Shown here in pieces: positions 12,925 through 22,699 of a stretch of DNA of 64,000 nt. A program made the translations under genes and the position numbers. This DNA is from Prorocentrum cordatum (lineage: Eukaryota > Sar > Dinophyceae > Prorocentrales > Prorocentraceae). Below the pieces are notes generated by a model, which did not search any database, was not told where the DNA came from, and worked only from the letters and a program-made list of their open reading frames with translations. Location: NCBI GenBank assembly GCA_963575745.1, contig CAUYUJ010011514.1, positions 197,834 through 261,833 of the forward strand, in the 5' to 3' direction. Every line of letters begins with the position of its first letter. Within the stretch, counting starts at the first letter, position 1.

Positions 12925-12929
12925 GAGGG

Positions 12930-13500
12930 GGCCCGCGGCCAGACCCTCTTGCGAGCCACTGGCGGGCCGACAAGCGTAGGGCCCGCAGGTGGCCATGTGG
13001 TGTTCTCGAGGCGAGGGGGGATTCCGAGCAGGGGATCCCTACCAAGGTCCGTCTCGATCCGACCGAGCCAGTTCGATATGAATCCCGGCCGGCTCGATCC
13101 GGCTCGGTTTCAGCATTCCAGCCATTCTATGCAGCCCGATGCCTGCATTCCGCTGCTGTGCATTCTGGCGCAGCCGATCTGATTCGACTTCAATTGCGTG
13201 CCGATGCAGCCCCACCCGACGCACGTTACGATTCGATCCGATTTCCCGATTTGATGCTGACTGATGCTGTCTACCCGCCCGCAGTTTCCGTAAACGGCCT
13301 TAGGTCCCGCCAGCAGCTGGCGGAAGCAGCAGCAGAGGACAATTGCCCCCGACCAGCCCTGGGCATCTTGAGCGGTGCTCGGGCCACCTTGGGGCTAGCG
13401 TTATCCGTGGGGCGTCTGGAGGCCCTTCCTCGCCCTTGACGCCTCTCATTTCTGTTTCGTTTCACTTCTTTCGTCGCGCCCCCCCCCCCCCGGCCTCGCC
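12930..13500. other. Unique sequence with a dispersed repeat shared with 36.06-36.24 kb
   Basis: About 13050-13270 (gatccgaccgagccagttcg onward, ending in a GATTCGATCCGATTTCCCGA-type segment and GATGCTGACTGATGCTG) resembles 36055-36232, so both are copies of one dispersed, GATTCGAT-rich sequence. The rest is GC-rich with no recognisable gene. Confidence 0.5.
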
Positions 13501-13524
13501 CTCGCCCATGCCACATCACGAGAC

Positions 13525-14245
13525 ACCACGGGACGCTTGTCGATCTCACTATCGATCTCACTCAACGGTACACCACGGGTCACCACGGGGCACCATGGGA
13601 CACCGCGGGACACCTGTCAATCTCACTATCGGTCTCACTATCGATCTCACCATCGATCTCACTCAACGGGACACCACGGGACACCACGGGGCACCACGGG
13701 CCATCACGGGACACCTCGGGACACCACATCGATCTCACTATCGATCTCATTATCGAGCTCACTCAACGGGACACCACGGGACACCACGGATACATGTCGA
13801 TCTCTTTATCGATCTCACTATCGATCTCACTTTTTGGGACACCACGGGACACTTCGGGGCACCACATCGATCTCAGTATCGATCTTACTCTCGATCTCAC
13901 TATTGATCTATCTCACTATCGATCTCACTCAACGGGACACCACGGGACACACCACGGGACACCACGGGCCATCACGGGACACCGCGGGACAGCGCGAGCC
14001 ACCGCTGGACGGGCGGAAGGAGGAGAATCATTTGTCTTGGTTTCGCCGTAGCAACGGCGGACACCACGGGACACCACGGGGCACAACGGGACACCCGCGG
14101 GACACCAGCGGGACACCGCGGGCCACCGGCCGCCGGAGGAGTTACATTCGGTCCGGCCGCAGCCCGGCCACAGGAGGATTTCGGGACACCCGCGGGACAC
14201 CGGCGGGACACCGCGGGGCACCGGCCGCTGGAGGAGTTACAGTTG
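13525..14245 (+). repeat. Composite short tandem array: GATCTCACTATC and GGGACACCACGG units
   Basis: Two roughly 12-bp motifs alternate. ATCGATCTCACT occurs two to four times, followed by a run of CGGGACACCACGG-type units, and this pair is repeated about six times. After 14040 only the second motif continues, with GGACACCGGCGGGACACCGC variants and a duplicated block (CACCGGCCGC, GGAGGAGTTACA, GGTCCGGCCGC) at about 14128 and 14220. Confidence 0.9.
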
Positions 14246-14401
14246 GTCCGGCCGCGGCCCAGCCACAGGGGGATTTCCTCTCGCCCGCCCACGCAGCTTC
14301 GCCTCGCCCGCACGCACGCACGGCGCGAACCCGAAGCCGAAATCGATTTCCCGGTAGGGGGGGTCTCCGTTTCACGTCGGACTCACCCCCCAACCTCCGA
14401 T

Positions 14402-14437
14402 ACCGTAGCCATTTTGGCTCAAGCCATTTTACTCAAA
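14402..14437 (+). other. Relict spliced leader plus decayed leader remnant
   Basis: 14402-14423 is a full dinoflagellate spliced leader, ACCGTAGCCATTTTGGCTCA followed by AG. It is followed by CCATTTTACTCAAA and then CCATTTTTTC, which fit two older leaders truncated at the internal TAG and decayed. This arrangement is known from dinoflagellate genes that were trans-spliced, reverse transcribed and re-inserted. Confidence 0.93.
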
Positions 14438-14481
14438 CCATTTTTTCTTTTACCGCAACTTCGTCGGCCTTCTTTTCGAGT

Positions 14482-15198
14482 ATGGTTGTCGCGAGACTCC
14501 CTGTGATGGCATTGTTGGGCATTTTGCCCGTGGTACACAGCTGGAATTACAGTGCCATTCCCAAGATGCTTGAGTTTTTCGAGTCCAAGCCACACAGACC
14601 AGAGCCTACGCCATGCGCGGATGATGATGCTGGTGCGATCGAAGTTGCAAATGGCCTGGCCATGAAGATCAATGGCTGTACTGACGTGCGTTTCTATTGC
14701 GACGATCCGATGCATGGCAGTACTGCACGCCATATGTGCTCTTTCACGTGTGGCGTCTGCCAGGTGGCAGGCTGTCTGGTGACCGATGGCACGGGTCTGA
14801 GTTCCGCGTACCCGTGTGTTGACGGATTGAGCACATGTTCCACAAACGAGCTTTGCTTCTCAGCCACACGTCAGTGCCACACATGCGTGGATGATGACGC
14901 CGAGGCGATCGAAATTGCAAACGGCCTGGGCATGATAATCAGTGGATGTGCTGATGTGCAGTCCTATTGCTTCGATCTGGAGTATGGAAGCACTGTGCGC
15001 GGGGCCTGCCCCACAACGTGTGGCCTGTGCAAGGTGGTGGCTCCTAGTGCTTCGGAGGAGGTCGTGAGTCTGGGTGGCAGCCTTCCACTACTGGAGATGC
15101 GCTGGGCGCAGTCGCGGCGCTCAACTGCTCTCCTGGTCTCTCTCGCCGGCGCTCTCGTTTCACGATTGGTCGTGGTGATGTACTGCGACTTCTTCTAA
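14482..15198 (+). CDS. Small secreted protein with two ShKT-like domains, intronless
   Basis: The ORF has 238 codons from ATG 14482; an upstream ATG in the same frame would only add the tandem-repeat array. Residues 1-20 form a signal peptide (basic start, MALLGILPVV core, cleavage after VHS). Residues 45-93 and 135-183 are two copies of a six-cysteine domain: C-x-DDD, NGL, GC-x-DV, YC, and then C-x3-C-x2-C at the end. This matches the ShKT fold of six-cysteine extracellular modules. A cysteine-containing linker (94-134) joins them. The C-terminus (about 214-236) is hydrophobic and may be a membrane anchor. ShKT modules occur in many secreted proteins and do not by themselves indicate a toxin. 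No introns are seen, and the relict leaders upstream show origin from processed mRNA. A live gene is plausible because the frame is intact. Confidence 0.8.
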   Translation: MVVARLPVMALLGILPVVHSWNYSAIPKMLEFFESKPHRPEPTPCADDDAGAIEVANGLAMKINGCTDVRFYCDDPMHGSTARHMCSFTCGVCQVAGCLVTDGTGLSSAYPCVDGLSTCSTNELCFSATRQCHTCVDDDAEAIEIANGLGMIISGCADVQSYCFDLEYGSTVRGACPTTCGLCKVVAPSASEEVVSLGGSLPLLEMRWAQSRRSTALLVSLAGALVSRLVVVMYCDFF

Positions 15199-15885
15199 AT
15201 CGTCCCGTCTCTCCCAGCGCTGGCGCCACTGATTTTCTGTAACATCAATTTGCCACGATTTTTTGTGAAAAACAGTTCCCCCTGGAACATGTTCCACGGA
15301 GACTGGAACGATGCGCTACATATTTATATGTATTTATGCATATGTATATGTGTATACATATGTATATCCCGAAAGCCAACAAGGCACTCTCACGCGGCCT
15401 CAACGTGCCTGCGACAAGGTGGCGGAGTTTCATTGTTGGCGTTCGATTGTTCAGCAGAGGAATAGTTCGGCGCGTCAATCTGTGTGCTGCTCGCGCTGAG
15501 GCGTGGCAGGCTGCCATGCTGGCTTGCAAGTGACATGCGCCTGCGGTCAGCCCAGTAACTCAGATACATCTCTTCACTTTCAGGGGCTGTTCGCTCCACC
15601 TTGCGTGCGCATTGTTGGGCAATCGACCAGATAAGCGCGCGAGGCGGTTGCGTCTCTTGCGCGAGGCCCCGCCAGTGCAGCTTCTTTCTGCTCACCACGG
15701 AGGCGATCGTTTATTTCATTCCGCCTTGTGTGCGTACCCGTGGGCAATCGACAAGATAGGCTGATGCGTCTCCGTCGGGAAAAAAAATGGGCTCCGATAT
15801 AAATCACGGACGGCCCCCGATGGATGAAGCCCGTCTGAAATCTATGGATTTTCGTGCATTTTTGCCATGCTCTACTTTCCATCTC
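15199..15885. other. 3' flank of the ShKT gene, no further gene seen
   Basis: It includes an AT-rich ATGTATATGTGTATACATATG stretch at 15318-15368 (microsatellite-like) and unique sequence. No poly-A tract is evident immediately after the ShKT stop codon. Confidence 0.5.
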
Positions 15886-16170
15886 AAGTTGGCTCCGAGA
15901 TGGGCCCAAGAGGCTTTCACGAGGATCAAGAGCCACACGCGAGTCGTCCCGAAGAGGTCCCCAAACGCCCCCAAGATGGGCCAGTATGGTCCCAAGATAG
16001 TACCGCACCGCCCCAAAATGGTCCCGATACATCTCTAGCCCTAGACGGCCACCATTCAAGTTGTCCCCGACCTGCCCGAGCGAGTCCGAGATGGCCCAAG
16101 AGGTCCTAAGAGAGCCCCGAGAGAACACAGTCGAGTCTAATACAAAACCTGGATGGCCCCAAGAGACTCG
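15885..16170 (-). repeat. GGCC/CTTGG degenerate tandem array
   Basis: On the + strand this is CCAAGAGGC / CCCCAAGATGGCC units spaced about 11-12 bp, the complement of the CTTGGGGCC arrays found elsewhere. Open frames across it give repetitive Gly/Leu/Trp or Arg/Pro/Lys strings and are not genes. Confidence 0.85.
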
Positions 16171-16660
16171 TCCTCCTGGGCACCCTCTGTTCCTGGTCCT
16201 TGACGCTCCCTCCCGTTTGTTGCTTCTCATGTATGATATTGTTCTGTCCGAGTCAACAGTCGAGATCCATGCTGTCTGCGTTTCACGACTCGCCGGCTCC
16301 GCCCCCTCTTGCTACTCCGACTGTCCTGAAGGCCGTCCCCCTCCGCCAGGTGGCGCGTGCTTCTGCACAACGACGACATCCACACGTTCGAGCACCAAGG
16401 ACACTCAAAGCGCGACTCCTCCCTCTTCTCTCCTCCTCCCTCGTCCCTCCACTTCCCTGCCGACTCTTGTTTGTATTTCCCGAAGTCGCCATCGGTGCCC
16501 ACAAGGGGGCCCTGAGGCGGCCATGGCAGCACTGTAAGGGGTGACTGGCCCCTCCCTTCTTCTGCTTGGCCGAGGCTCGCCCCTAGGTCTAGCGGCGTGG
16601 TCCTCAGTGATTACTCCTGGTTACTTCTCCCTCCGCCTCTTTCGTCCTCTGCCTCCTCTG
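16171..16660. other. Unique sequence, no gene seen
   Basis: C/T-rich segments (16420-16460, 16615-16665) but no coding signature apart from the doubtful exon that follows. Confidence 0.45.
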
Positions 16661-16676
16661 CCCCGCCTTCTGAGGT

Positions 16677-16800
16677 ATGTCACGGGGTGCCTGACCAGAA
16701 CCGTCAAGCACCTGACTCGGCGCAAGGCCTACAACATCACGTGGGAGGCCCACAGCGCCGGGAAGGCGACCGTGGCGTGCGCCCGGGCCTCGGGGCCAGG
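16677..16800 (+). CDS. Possible exon, unidentified
   Basis: A polypyrimidine stretch ending TTCTGAG is followed by a segment whose best frame reads YVTGCLTRTVKHLTRRKAYN and then ITWEAHSAGKATVACA, protein-like and not repetitive. It runs into a GGA-rich tract near 16800. No family is recognised and no splice partner is seen. Confidence 0.25.
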
Positions 16801-17560
16801 AGGGGGAGGCGGATGAGGGGGGAGGAGGGAGGAGGGGGGGGAGGAGGAAGGAAGGAGAAGGGGTTTGGAAATCTCTCAGGGGGTAACGGACAGAAGCTCT
16901 CCACCCCCTGGCCCCTTGGCAATATTATGGAGCCTTTCTTGGTTTCAACCCCGACCCCATCACGGTTGCTCCTGGCTCTGAAGGGTGCGAGGCGCCCTTG
17001 ATCCATGGTGGTTTCTGTTTGTCCAGGTAGGGCCGCAGGTCGACCTGGACTGAGCGTTCGAGCGTTTGGGAGGAGGGGTTGGAGGGGAGCGGAGCTGAAA
17101 AGGGGAGCAGGGGAGTGATGACGGAGGGGGGGACGGAGGGAGGAGGGACGTGGGAGAAGCAGGGAAGGGGCATCAGACATGTGGGCGGATGGAGGAGGGG
17201 GAGGGGGAGGCGGAGGCGGAGGAGGATGACTGCGGGGTACTCCCCGCCCCCGAAACCCGGCCCCGCCGCAGGGCGAACAGGCGGCGCCCAGGCACGGCAT
17301 CCTGCGATGGCGGCCGCAGAGCCCGCGACGCACCCTGCGCCGGTCCAAACATTGCCAATTTTGACCAGAACGATGGCTACGAGGATTACCACGCCTCTGG
17401 CGGGAGTTCCTTACCGCGATCAGCACTTCGCCAGAACAGCGCATATTATGCGAGACGGGCTGCAACACACTGGCAAACTGCATGGCGAATAATCCGCATT
17501 TGCGATGCGGGAACCGCTGCCATGTTCACCCGGTGATTTCGCTATCGTTGTCAACTTGGG
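16801..17560. other. Purine-rich and unique sequence, no gene seen
   Basis: GGA-rich at 16796-16860 and 17060-17230. The remainder is unique, without motifs. Confidence 0.4.
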
Positions 17561-17589
17561 GAGCAACGTGACGTTCAGCCAGCAGGCCT

Positions 17590-18270
17590 CTGGCCACCAG
17601 CAGCGCTCACATTGTGACCAGGAGGCCTCCTACGGGTACTAGCGGCGTTCCGATTGGGACCAGGAGCGCTCCCACGGCGACCAGCGGCGCTACAATTGGG
17701 ACCAGCGTGCGCTCCACCTGGGACCAGGGCCGCTCCCACGAGGTCCAGCAGCGCTACAACAGGGACCAGAAACGCCCCGACTTCTACCAGCCGACCTCTT
17801 CTGGAGGACCGCCAGCGCTCCTACGGGGACCAGCGCTACAGCGGGAACCAGCAATGCTCCTGCGAGGACCAGCGGCGCTCCTACGAGGACCAGCCGCGCT
17901 CCTACGGCGACCAGCAGCGCTACAGCGGGGACCAGAAACGCTCCAACTTCGACCAGCAGACCTACGACGACAAGAAACCCTCCAACGAGGACCGGAGGGG
18001 CGCCTAGAGGGACCAGAAGCGCTCCCGTGGGCACCAGCAGAGCTTCGGCGACAGGGAAGGCCGCTACGGGAGCCAGAGAAATTCCAACGATGATCGTAAG
18101 GCTCCTTCGTCGCTTTGGAAGGACGCAGCTCGAATCAACTCTGGTCTGCGCCGGGAGGCGCAAGCCTTCGTCCCGACCTACGCCGCCGCCGAGGGCAGCG
18201 CCGAGGGCTGCGCCATCCCATCCGCAATTAATGAGGTCGCCACCGTCGTCCGCACCGAGATCTAACACTG
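17590..18270 (+). pseudogene. Decayed low-complexity protein region (Asp-Gln-Arg-Tyr repeats)
   Basis: One frame at 17800-18007 codes repeated YGDQ / YSGDQ / SYEDQ units. After a stop at 18005-18007 it resumes with RDQKRSRGHQQSFGDREGRY and continues to a non-repetitive LRREAQAFVPTYAAAEG segment, ending near 18263. The same DNA unit (GGGACCAG...CGCTCC, about 30-36 bp) is seen upstream to 17620 in shifted frames. Such Arg/Tyr/Gln-rich tracts are typical of RNA-binding proteins. Frameshifts and the stop make it a pseudogene or an untranslated repeat. Confidence 0.45.
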
Positions 18271-18606
18271 CTTCAGCATGCCCACGGCAGAGATGGCAGC
18301 CCACTGCAACGCTTTCAGATGCTCCGTAAACCGCGAAGCTGACGAGGGCGCCTCCCCGCCAGGGCAGCCCTGGGCGCCAGCCGTCCCCTACCCCGCCAAG
18401 GACCGCCTCGAGGACGTGGCGGCGGATGCTACGAGGGCCGCTGTCGCCCGCCGAAGCGGCGGAACGGAGGCCCCGGCAGCGATGTCCAAGATGGGCTGGC
18501 CCTGAGAGGCTGGCGGACCCGCAGACAGGGCAGGAGCCAGCCTTAGCCCAAAGAACAGCAGGGCACTCCATCTTGGAGCAGACCCAGGCAGTGGCCCTGA
18601 AAATAA

Positions 18607-19410
18607 TTGAAGGATGGCCCCCCCCTTTGGGATTCCCTCGGCAGCCCCCCCCACCTGGCACGTCGGGATATGTCGCCAAGGACCCCTCCCCCGTCGCCAC
18701 GGCCGGATCCGCCGCGAAATCCCGAGCCGCAGATCGAGGCCACCTGGGCCACCCGCGTGGACATTTTTGTCAAGGGCCGCGCGGACACGGCCGCCATCTT
18801 GGCCACCTTCTCATCCTTCGGCCAGATCCACAACGTGTCTGTCAACGATGGGCGCATCCGTGCTACCTGCGCCTTTTACGCTGCTGCCCAGAAGGCCGTC
18901 TCGAAGGTGAACGGCGCATCGCCTTTGGGCGCCGCGATATTGGTCAGGCTCATTACCGACGAGGGGCGCTACTGCCAGCGGGGGGACAGGCGGGGGCGCA
19001 GACCCAAGCCTCGCCGAAACCGAGCGACAGACAGGACCCCAGCTCCCTTGCGAGGCGGAGGCAGAGCGGCCAGAATGCGAACACCACGTCCGCATCGACT
19101 CCAGCGAGGCAGACCTGGACTTTGCATGGGGGGCCCACGTATGTGGCAAGAGCGACCGACGCGCAGATTACATTTGGTGACTGGAGTGCACGCAAAATTG
19201 GCCCGCCAAGAAAGAACTGCCTTGTATCTCGCGGCTCAGAACACTATCCCTGAAGAGGCCTTCGACAAGGCCGTCGTCATCGCCTGCGACCTTGTTGCCC
19301 GCGCTTACACAGCCTTGGGTAAGCGCTCTCGACGGCGCCCCCCCCCAAAGGTCGCCGGTGAGGTGGGGATGCGCGGCATGGCCTCGAAACTCTTTTCCCC
19401 CCAGTGGTGA
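18607..19410 (+). pseudogene. RRM-like coding fragment
   Basis: An open frame from 18607 contains ATRVDIFVKGRADTAAILAT, FSSFGQIHNVSV and RATCAFYAAAQKAVSKVNG. This order resembles an RNA-recognition-motif fold (beta strand, helix, GxI turn, strand, 'A/FV' strand, helix), although the RNP-1 aromatic signature is weak. After about 18990 the frame turns Arg/Pro-rich and probably out of register, and TALYLAAQNTIPEEAFDKAVVIA near 19220 looks coding again. Together with the Arg/Gln repeats just upstream it may be one decayed RNA-binding gene or a retroelement ORF1. Confidence 0.4.
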
Positions 19411-20400
19411 GCCGCGCCGCACCCTCCTAATGAAAGAAAGTTCGGAGGCTCAAACAGGTGGTAGAGTTTGGCCTTTCTCCCGCAGCGACTGTCTGCGAAG
19501 GTTGTGGCGGCCGAGGGCAGGTGGAAGACGCCACCTCTCACGGCCACCTTTCATGCAGATCATACTTCTTCTCCTCTTCCACGCTACCCCCCAATCCCAA
19601 CCAAGAGCCTTTTCCTGGAGTGATTCTGAACGCGAGGCAATGGAGAATTGTTCCTCGCGGGCCGTACTTGGATGTACTGGTGAGGTACTGTGATCGGGAA
19701 ACATATTATGATCGCGGTGATGATTAGAAACAGGATTCTATTACCTGGTCTAAAAGGGATGGCAGAAGGGAAGGAGAGGGATAAACCGGATGTGGCGCAT
19801 GATTGCTAGGAGCCAGGAAATTTCCACGCTCGTAGTGCCCCATGCACTATGCTTGGATCAGCCGCTTGGCCCATCCCTGTCAGGTTGCTGCGATGAACAG
19901 TTTTCTTGCGAAGAATTTTAGCAGCATTGTTTCTTCAGTGTTTATTAGTAGTTTGACACACTTTCAACTTCGTCATTCTTTGATACTAGCTGCGGCAATT
20001 GATCGTTGGTTTCTTTTGCGCCGGGGACAAGCAGTTATCGACGGCGGATGTGTCGAGGTGGCGAGGAGGAAGCAGCAGGCTGTTCATGGGCAACTTGTCA
20101 GAATTTGAAATGTCTGTATCTAAGTATGGCGAATCAGCTTTCCTTGTATCCATCTTTTGTGCCATCTTATTGAGGTCTGCGCGTTTGGTGTGTCCAGATT
20201 TGGCGTGCTAGTTTTGGAGCCAGGCGGTACAACCCTGCTCTGACAGTCGTACCTGATGACGCTTTGTATAAAGTGTCCGAACGAGTCAACTGCTGGCAAC
20301 CATCAACGTGTGAGTAGAAGTGGTACTTCTGACCTTTGCCGTGTGTCTATGCAGCATTATGATCCGTTGTGATTGGAGGCTGGTCTTCTTCGTGTGCGTC
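19411..20400. other. Unique sequence, no gene seen
   Basis: Mixed-composition DNA, more AT-rich than its surroundings from 19700 to 20200. No domain or repeat recognised. Confidence 0.5.
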
Positions 20401-20404
20401 GTGC

Positions 20405-20640
20405 TGCTTGGGCGGGAATGCGGTACGTTACCCCATCCCGACCTGCCGCCTTGCTGGGTGATAGGCTGGGGTTGCCCGAGTTTGAAAAGAGTCTCGGAAC
20501 GAATATTCATTTTGGTGTGCCTCTTGGGTCTTTTGCTCGGTCTACATATTGTGTACACTGCCGCTCGGGTGGGAATGCGGGAACCCCATCCCAGCCTACC
20601 GACGTTGCTTGGCGATAGGCTGGGGCTGCCCGAGTCTTGA
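20405..20640 (+). repeat. Diverged direct duplication, about 160 bp apart
   Basis: GGGCGGGAATGCGG...CCCATCCCGACCTGCCG...TGATAGGCTGGGGTTGCCCGAG (20409-20484) recurs as GGGTGGGAATGCGG...CCCATCCCAGCCTACCG...CGATAGGCTGGGGCTGCCCGAG (20567-20638). Function unknown. Confidence 0.8.
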
Positions 20641-21440
20641 CGAGCTTGTTGGAACAAGGATATCATGTTTATTTTCCTGATCTTGTTCATTCGTTTCCAT
20701 CCTGGCGTGTACGCAGGAGGTGGAGGGCACATCTGGACACTTGGAGTAATTACTGGCAGCGCACATCTGTTGGAATATACTAACACGACAGGATAAGTTT
20801 GCCCGTGGTTGTATTCCGTTGCGTAACGGCTCACATCGTTGGCGGCGAACTCGTGGAACTACCAGGGGTGAAGGTTGAGCTTGATGCGAACAGTTGCCCA
20901 TGCTCAGCGAAAAACTGCCCTCGCAAGGTCGCCAATGTTGGTTGCACATTGTCGGCACTCTTGATCGTTCCGTGCGATCGGCCCATCCACGTGGAAGTCC
21001 TTGTGATAATCGTGAGCAGCCCTGGTGGGGCCGCCGCGCGTGGCCGCCTGTCCTTCCGCAAACCTCCCGGGCACGCGTCTTGAGCCCAAATGGCTACGGA
21101 ACGTCGTCGTCGTCGTCGTCGTCGTTGTTGTCGTCGTCGTCCTTCTCCTCCTATTCCTCCTCTTCCTCCTGGATGCGTGTGCTGCCACCTGTCCTGGCCT
21201 GCCAGGCCCCCCCCCCTCGTCTCCGCTGCTGGGCGCGGCTCGGAGGACGAGCCAGCGTGGTGCTCGGGAAGGGGCGGGGCCGAGGTGGGCGGCGCCTGTC
21301 GGGCGGTGCCGTGCTAACGAGGAGGGGATTTGGGACGAGAGCGCGCGCTGCGGCTGCGTTGGTACATCCTGAGCTTGCTTTGGTCTTCCCTCCTCGTCCC
21401 CCTCCCTCCTTGCTGCTGCGAAGTCCACGCCCCCTTCGTC
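20641..21440. other. Unique sequence, short (GTC)n tract, no firm gene
   Basis: A 21100-21145 GTC/CGT microsatellite is followed by C/T-rich DNA. A 94-codon frame at 20799-21083 is hydrophobic and non-repetitive but matches nothing recognised. Confidence 0.4.
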
Positions 21441-21449
21441 AAAGCTCAG

Positions 21450-21557
21450 GTTTGGAAAGCCCTCGCTGAGCAGTTTTGCGTCAACTTGCAGCAGCTGGGA
21501 CTGACGGTTTCAATCGCGCCGGACTCCAAGTTCGAGGGCAACAAGGGCGGCAAGTGA
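21450..21557 (+). CDS. Possible terminal exon, unidentified
   Basis: After a possible acceptor (CAAAGCTCAG) the frame reads VWKALAEQFCVNLQQLGLTV then SIAPDSKFEGNKGGK and TGA. It is amphipathic, helix-like and non-repetitive, with a basic tail, as in a C-terminal exon. No family or upstream exon is identified. Confidence 0.3.
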   Translation, partial: VWKALAEQFCVNLQQLGLTVSIAPDSKFEGNKGGK

Positions 21558-21654
21558 CGCCGTTGAGAGCGGGCCAGGGGCACGGGGATGCAGTGGCCAG
21601 TGCAGGCTTCAGGGGTGTCGAGAAAAGGGGATGGTAGCTTCTAGAAGGTCCTTT

Positions 21655-21985
21655 TTTCCCTCCAAGGAAGGGGGGTCGGTGGGAGAGTTGGAGGGAGGGA
21701 GGGAGGAGGGAGGGAGGGAGGATGCGGGTGATGAGGAGAGGGGAAGAGGCCAGCTGGAGGCTCGGAGGCAGACGTTGGGTCCAGGCGGGGGGCTCTGGGA
21801 GCCCTCTTGGAGCGTTTTGGGGCCCCTTGGGCCGCCTCGAGGTCATCTTTGGCCGTCTTGGAGCATTTTTGGGCCATCTTGGAGCTATTCTGGGCCGTCT
21901 TGGAGCATTCTTGGACCGTCTTGGAGGCCATCTTGGCCTTCTTGGAGCCATCTTTGGGCCATTTTGACGGCGACAACCCTTGCCT
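21655..21985 (+). repeat. GGAG-rich flank and GGCC/CTTGG degenerate tandem array
   Basis: 21663-21725 is GGAGGGAGG-rich. From 21785, CTTGGAGC / GGGCCGTCTTGG units run in roughly 11-12 bp steps to 21970. Confidence 0.85.
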
Positions 21986-22695
21986 GAGTTTTTTTCTTGG
22001 TGGCCAGCGTGTTGTGCTGGAGACATCGCAGCCTTTTGGAAGGGTTCAAACAGTAAAGCATCAAGCGCCCCTGTGGGCAGACTGCAAGAGGCTTCGGATC
22101 GAGGATGCTTTCGGCGAATCACCGCCGCCTCCTGCCTTTTGGAAACGCTCATGTTGTGCCGAAATCTGGCTAAGCTATTGGATCATGTGTTCCCCCGTCT
22201 GTTCTAGAACCCCTTGGGGAATCACTTGGGCGAGGAAGAGAAATGAGTCTGAGAGGTCCTATTAGGAAACTCCTGGAGGCCTCGGGCGGCGCGCAATAGC
22301 TGTATGATGTAGTCCACACTTCTGCCCCGTCAGATGTGGGACGACGTCCGCGCGGCGATGTTTCGATGTAAGTTCGATTCCGACGTGCTTTCCAATGTAA
22401 TCTGACGTGGACCCGACGTAAATCCGACGTGGATCCAACGGAAGCTCTTGGTCTCACATTGTCGCGCAAGGCCTCCATGAGTTTCCTCGTAATGGGGGAG
22501 GAGATGGAGGACGCAGGTACAGCGATATACAGCGATACAGGTGGACGCAGATACAGCGACGACGTCCTCTCAATGAGGGTCGATACACGTACTGTCCTTT
22601 CCCTTTTTGCTTCGCCATGCATGTCTTTCCCCGCACGCGCGTTCCAAGCTGCTCAGAAATGAATCGACGAGGAGGGGAGGAGAAGGAGGAGGAAG
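21986..22695. other. Unique sequence with CGACGT and ATACAGCGA minirepeats
   Basis: 22330-22445 carries CGACGT / CGACGTGG at about 12-20 bp spacing. 22518-22560 has three or four ATACAGCGA copies. No gene is seen. Confidence 0.5.
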
Positions 22696-22699
22696 AAGG

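Larger units (their letters stand above)
4589..12929 (+). mobile_element. Ty1/copia-type LTR retrotransposon, complete but degenerate
   Basis: The element runs from 4594 to 12924, about 8.3 kb. It has two similar LTRs beginning TGTCGATCG and ending TTCACA, a 5-bp direct repeat GAGGG immediately outside each LTR (4589-4593 and 12925-12929), a tRNA-like primer-binding site just after the left LTR, and gag, protease, integrase, reverse transcriptase and RNase H in that order. Integrase before reverse transcriptase is the Ty1/copia order. The coding part is spread over three frames with several frameshifts and at least one internal stop, so this copy cannot make a full polyprotein. The LTRs differ by about a 9-bp net indel and scattered substitutions, so the insertion is not very recent. 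Confidence 0.93.

Noticed and set aside
15311-15533. Short ORFs in the ATGTATATG stretch
   Set aside because: AT microsatellite; no protein character.
20799-21083. 94-codon hydrophobic frame
   Set aside because: Non-repetitive but matches no recognisable motif, and the opposite strand is also open; noted but not annotated as a gene.
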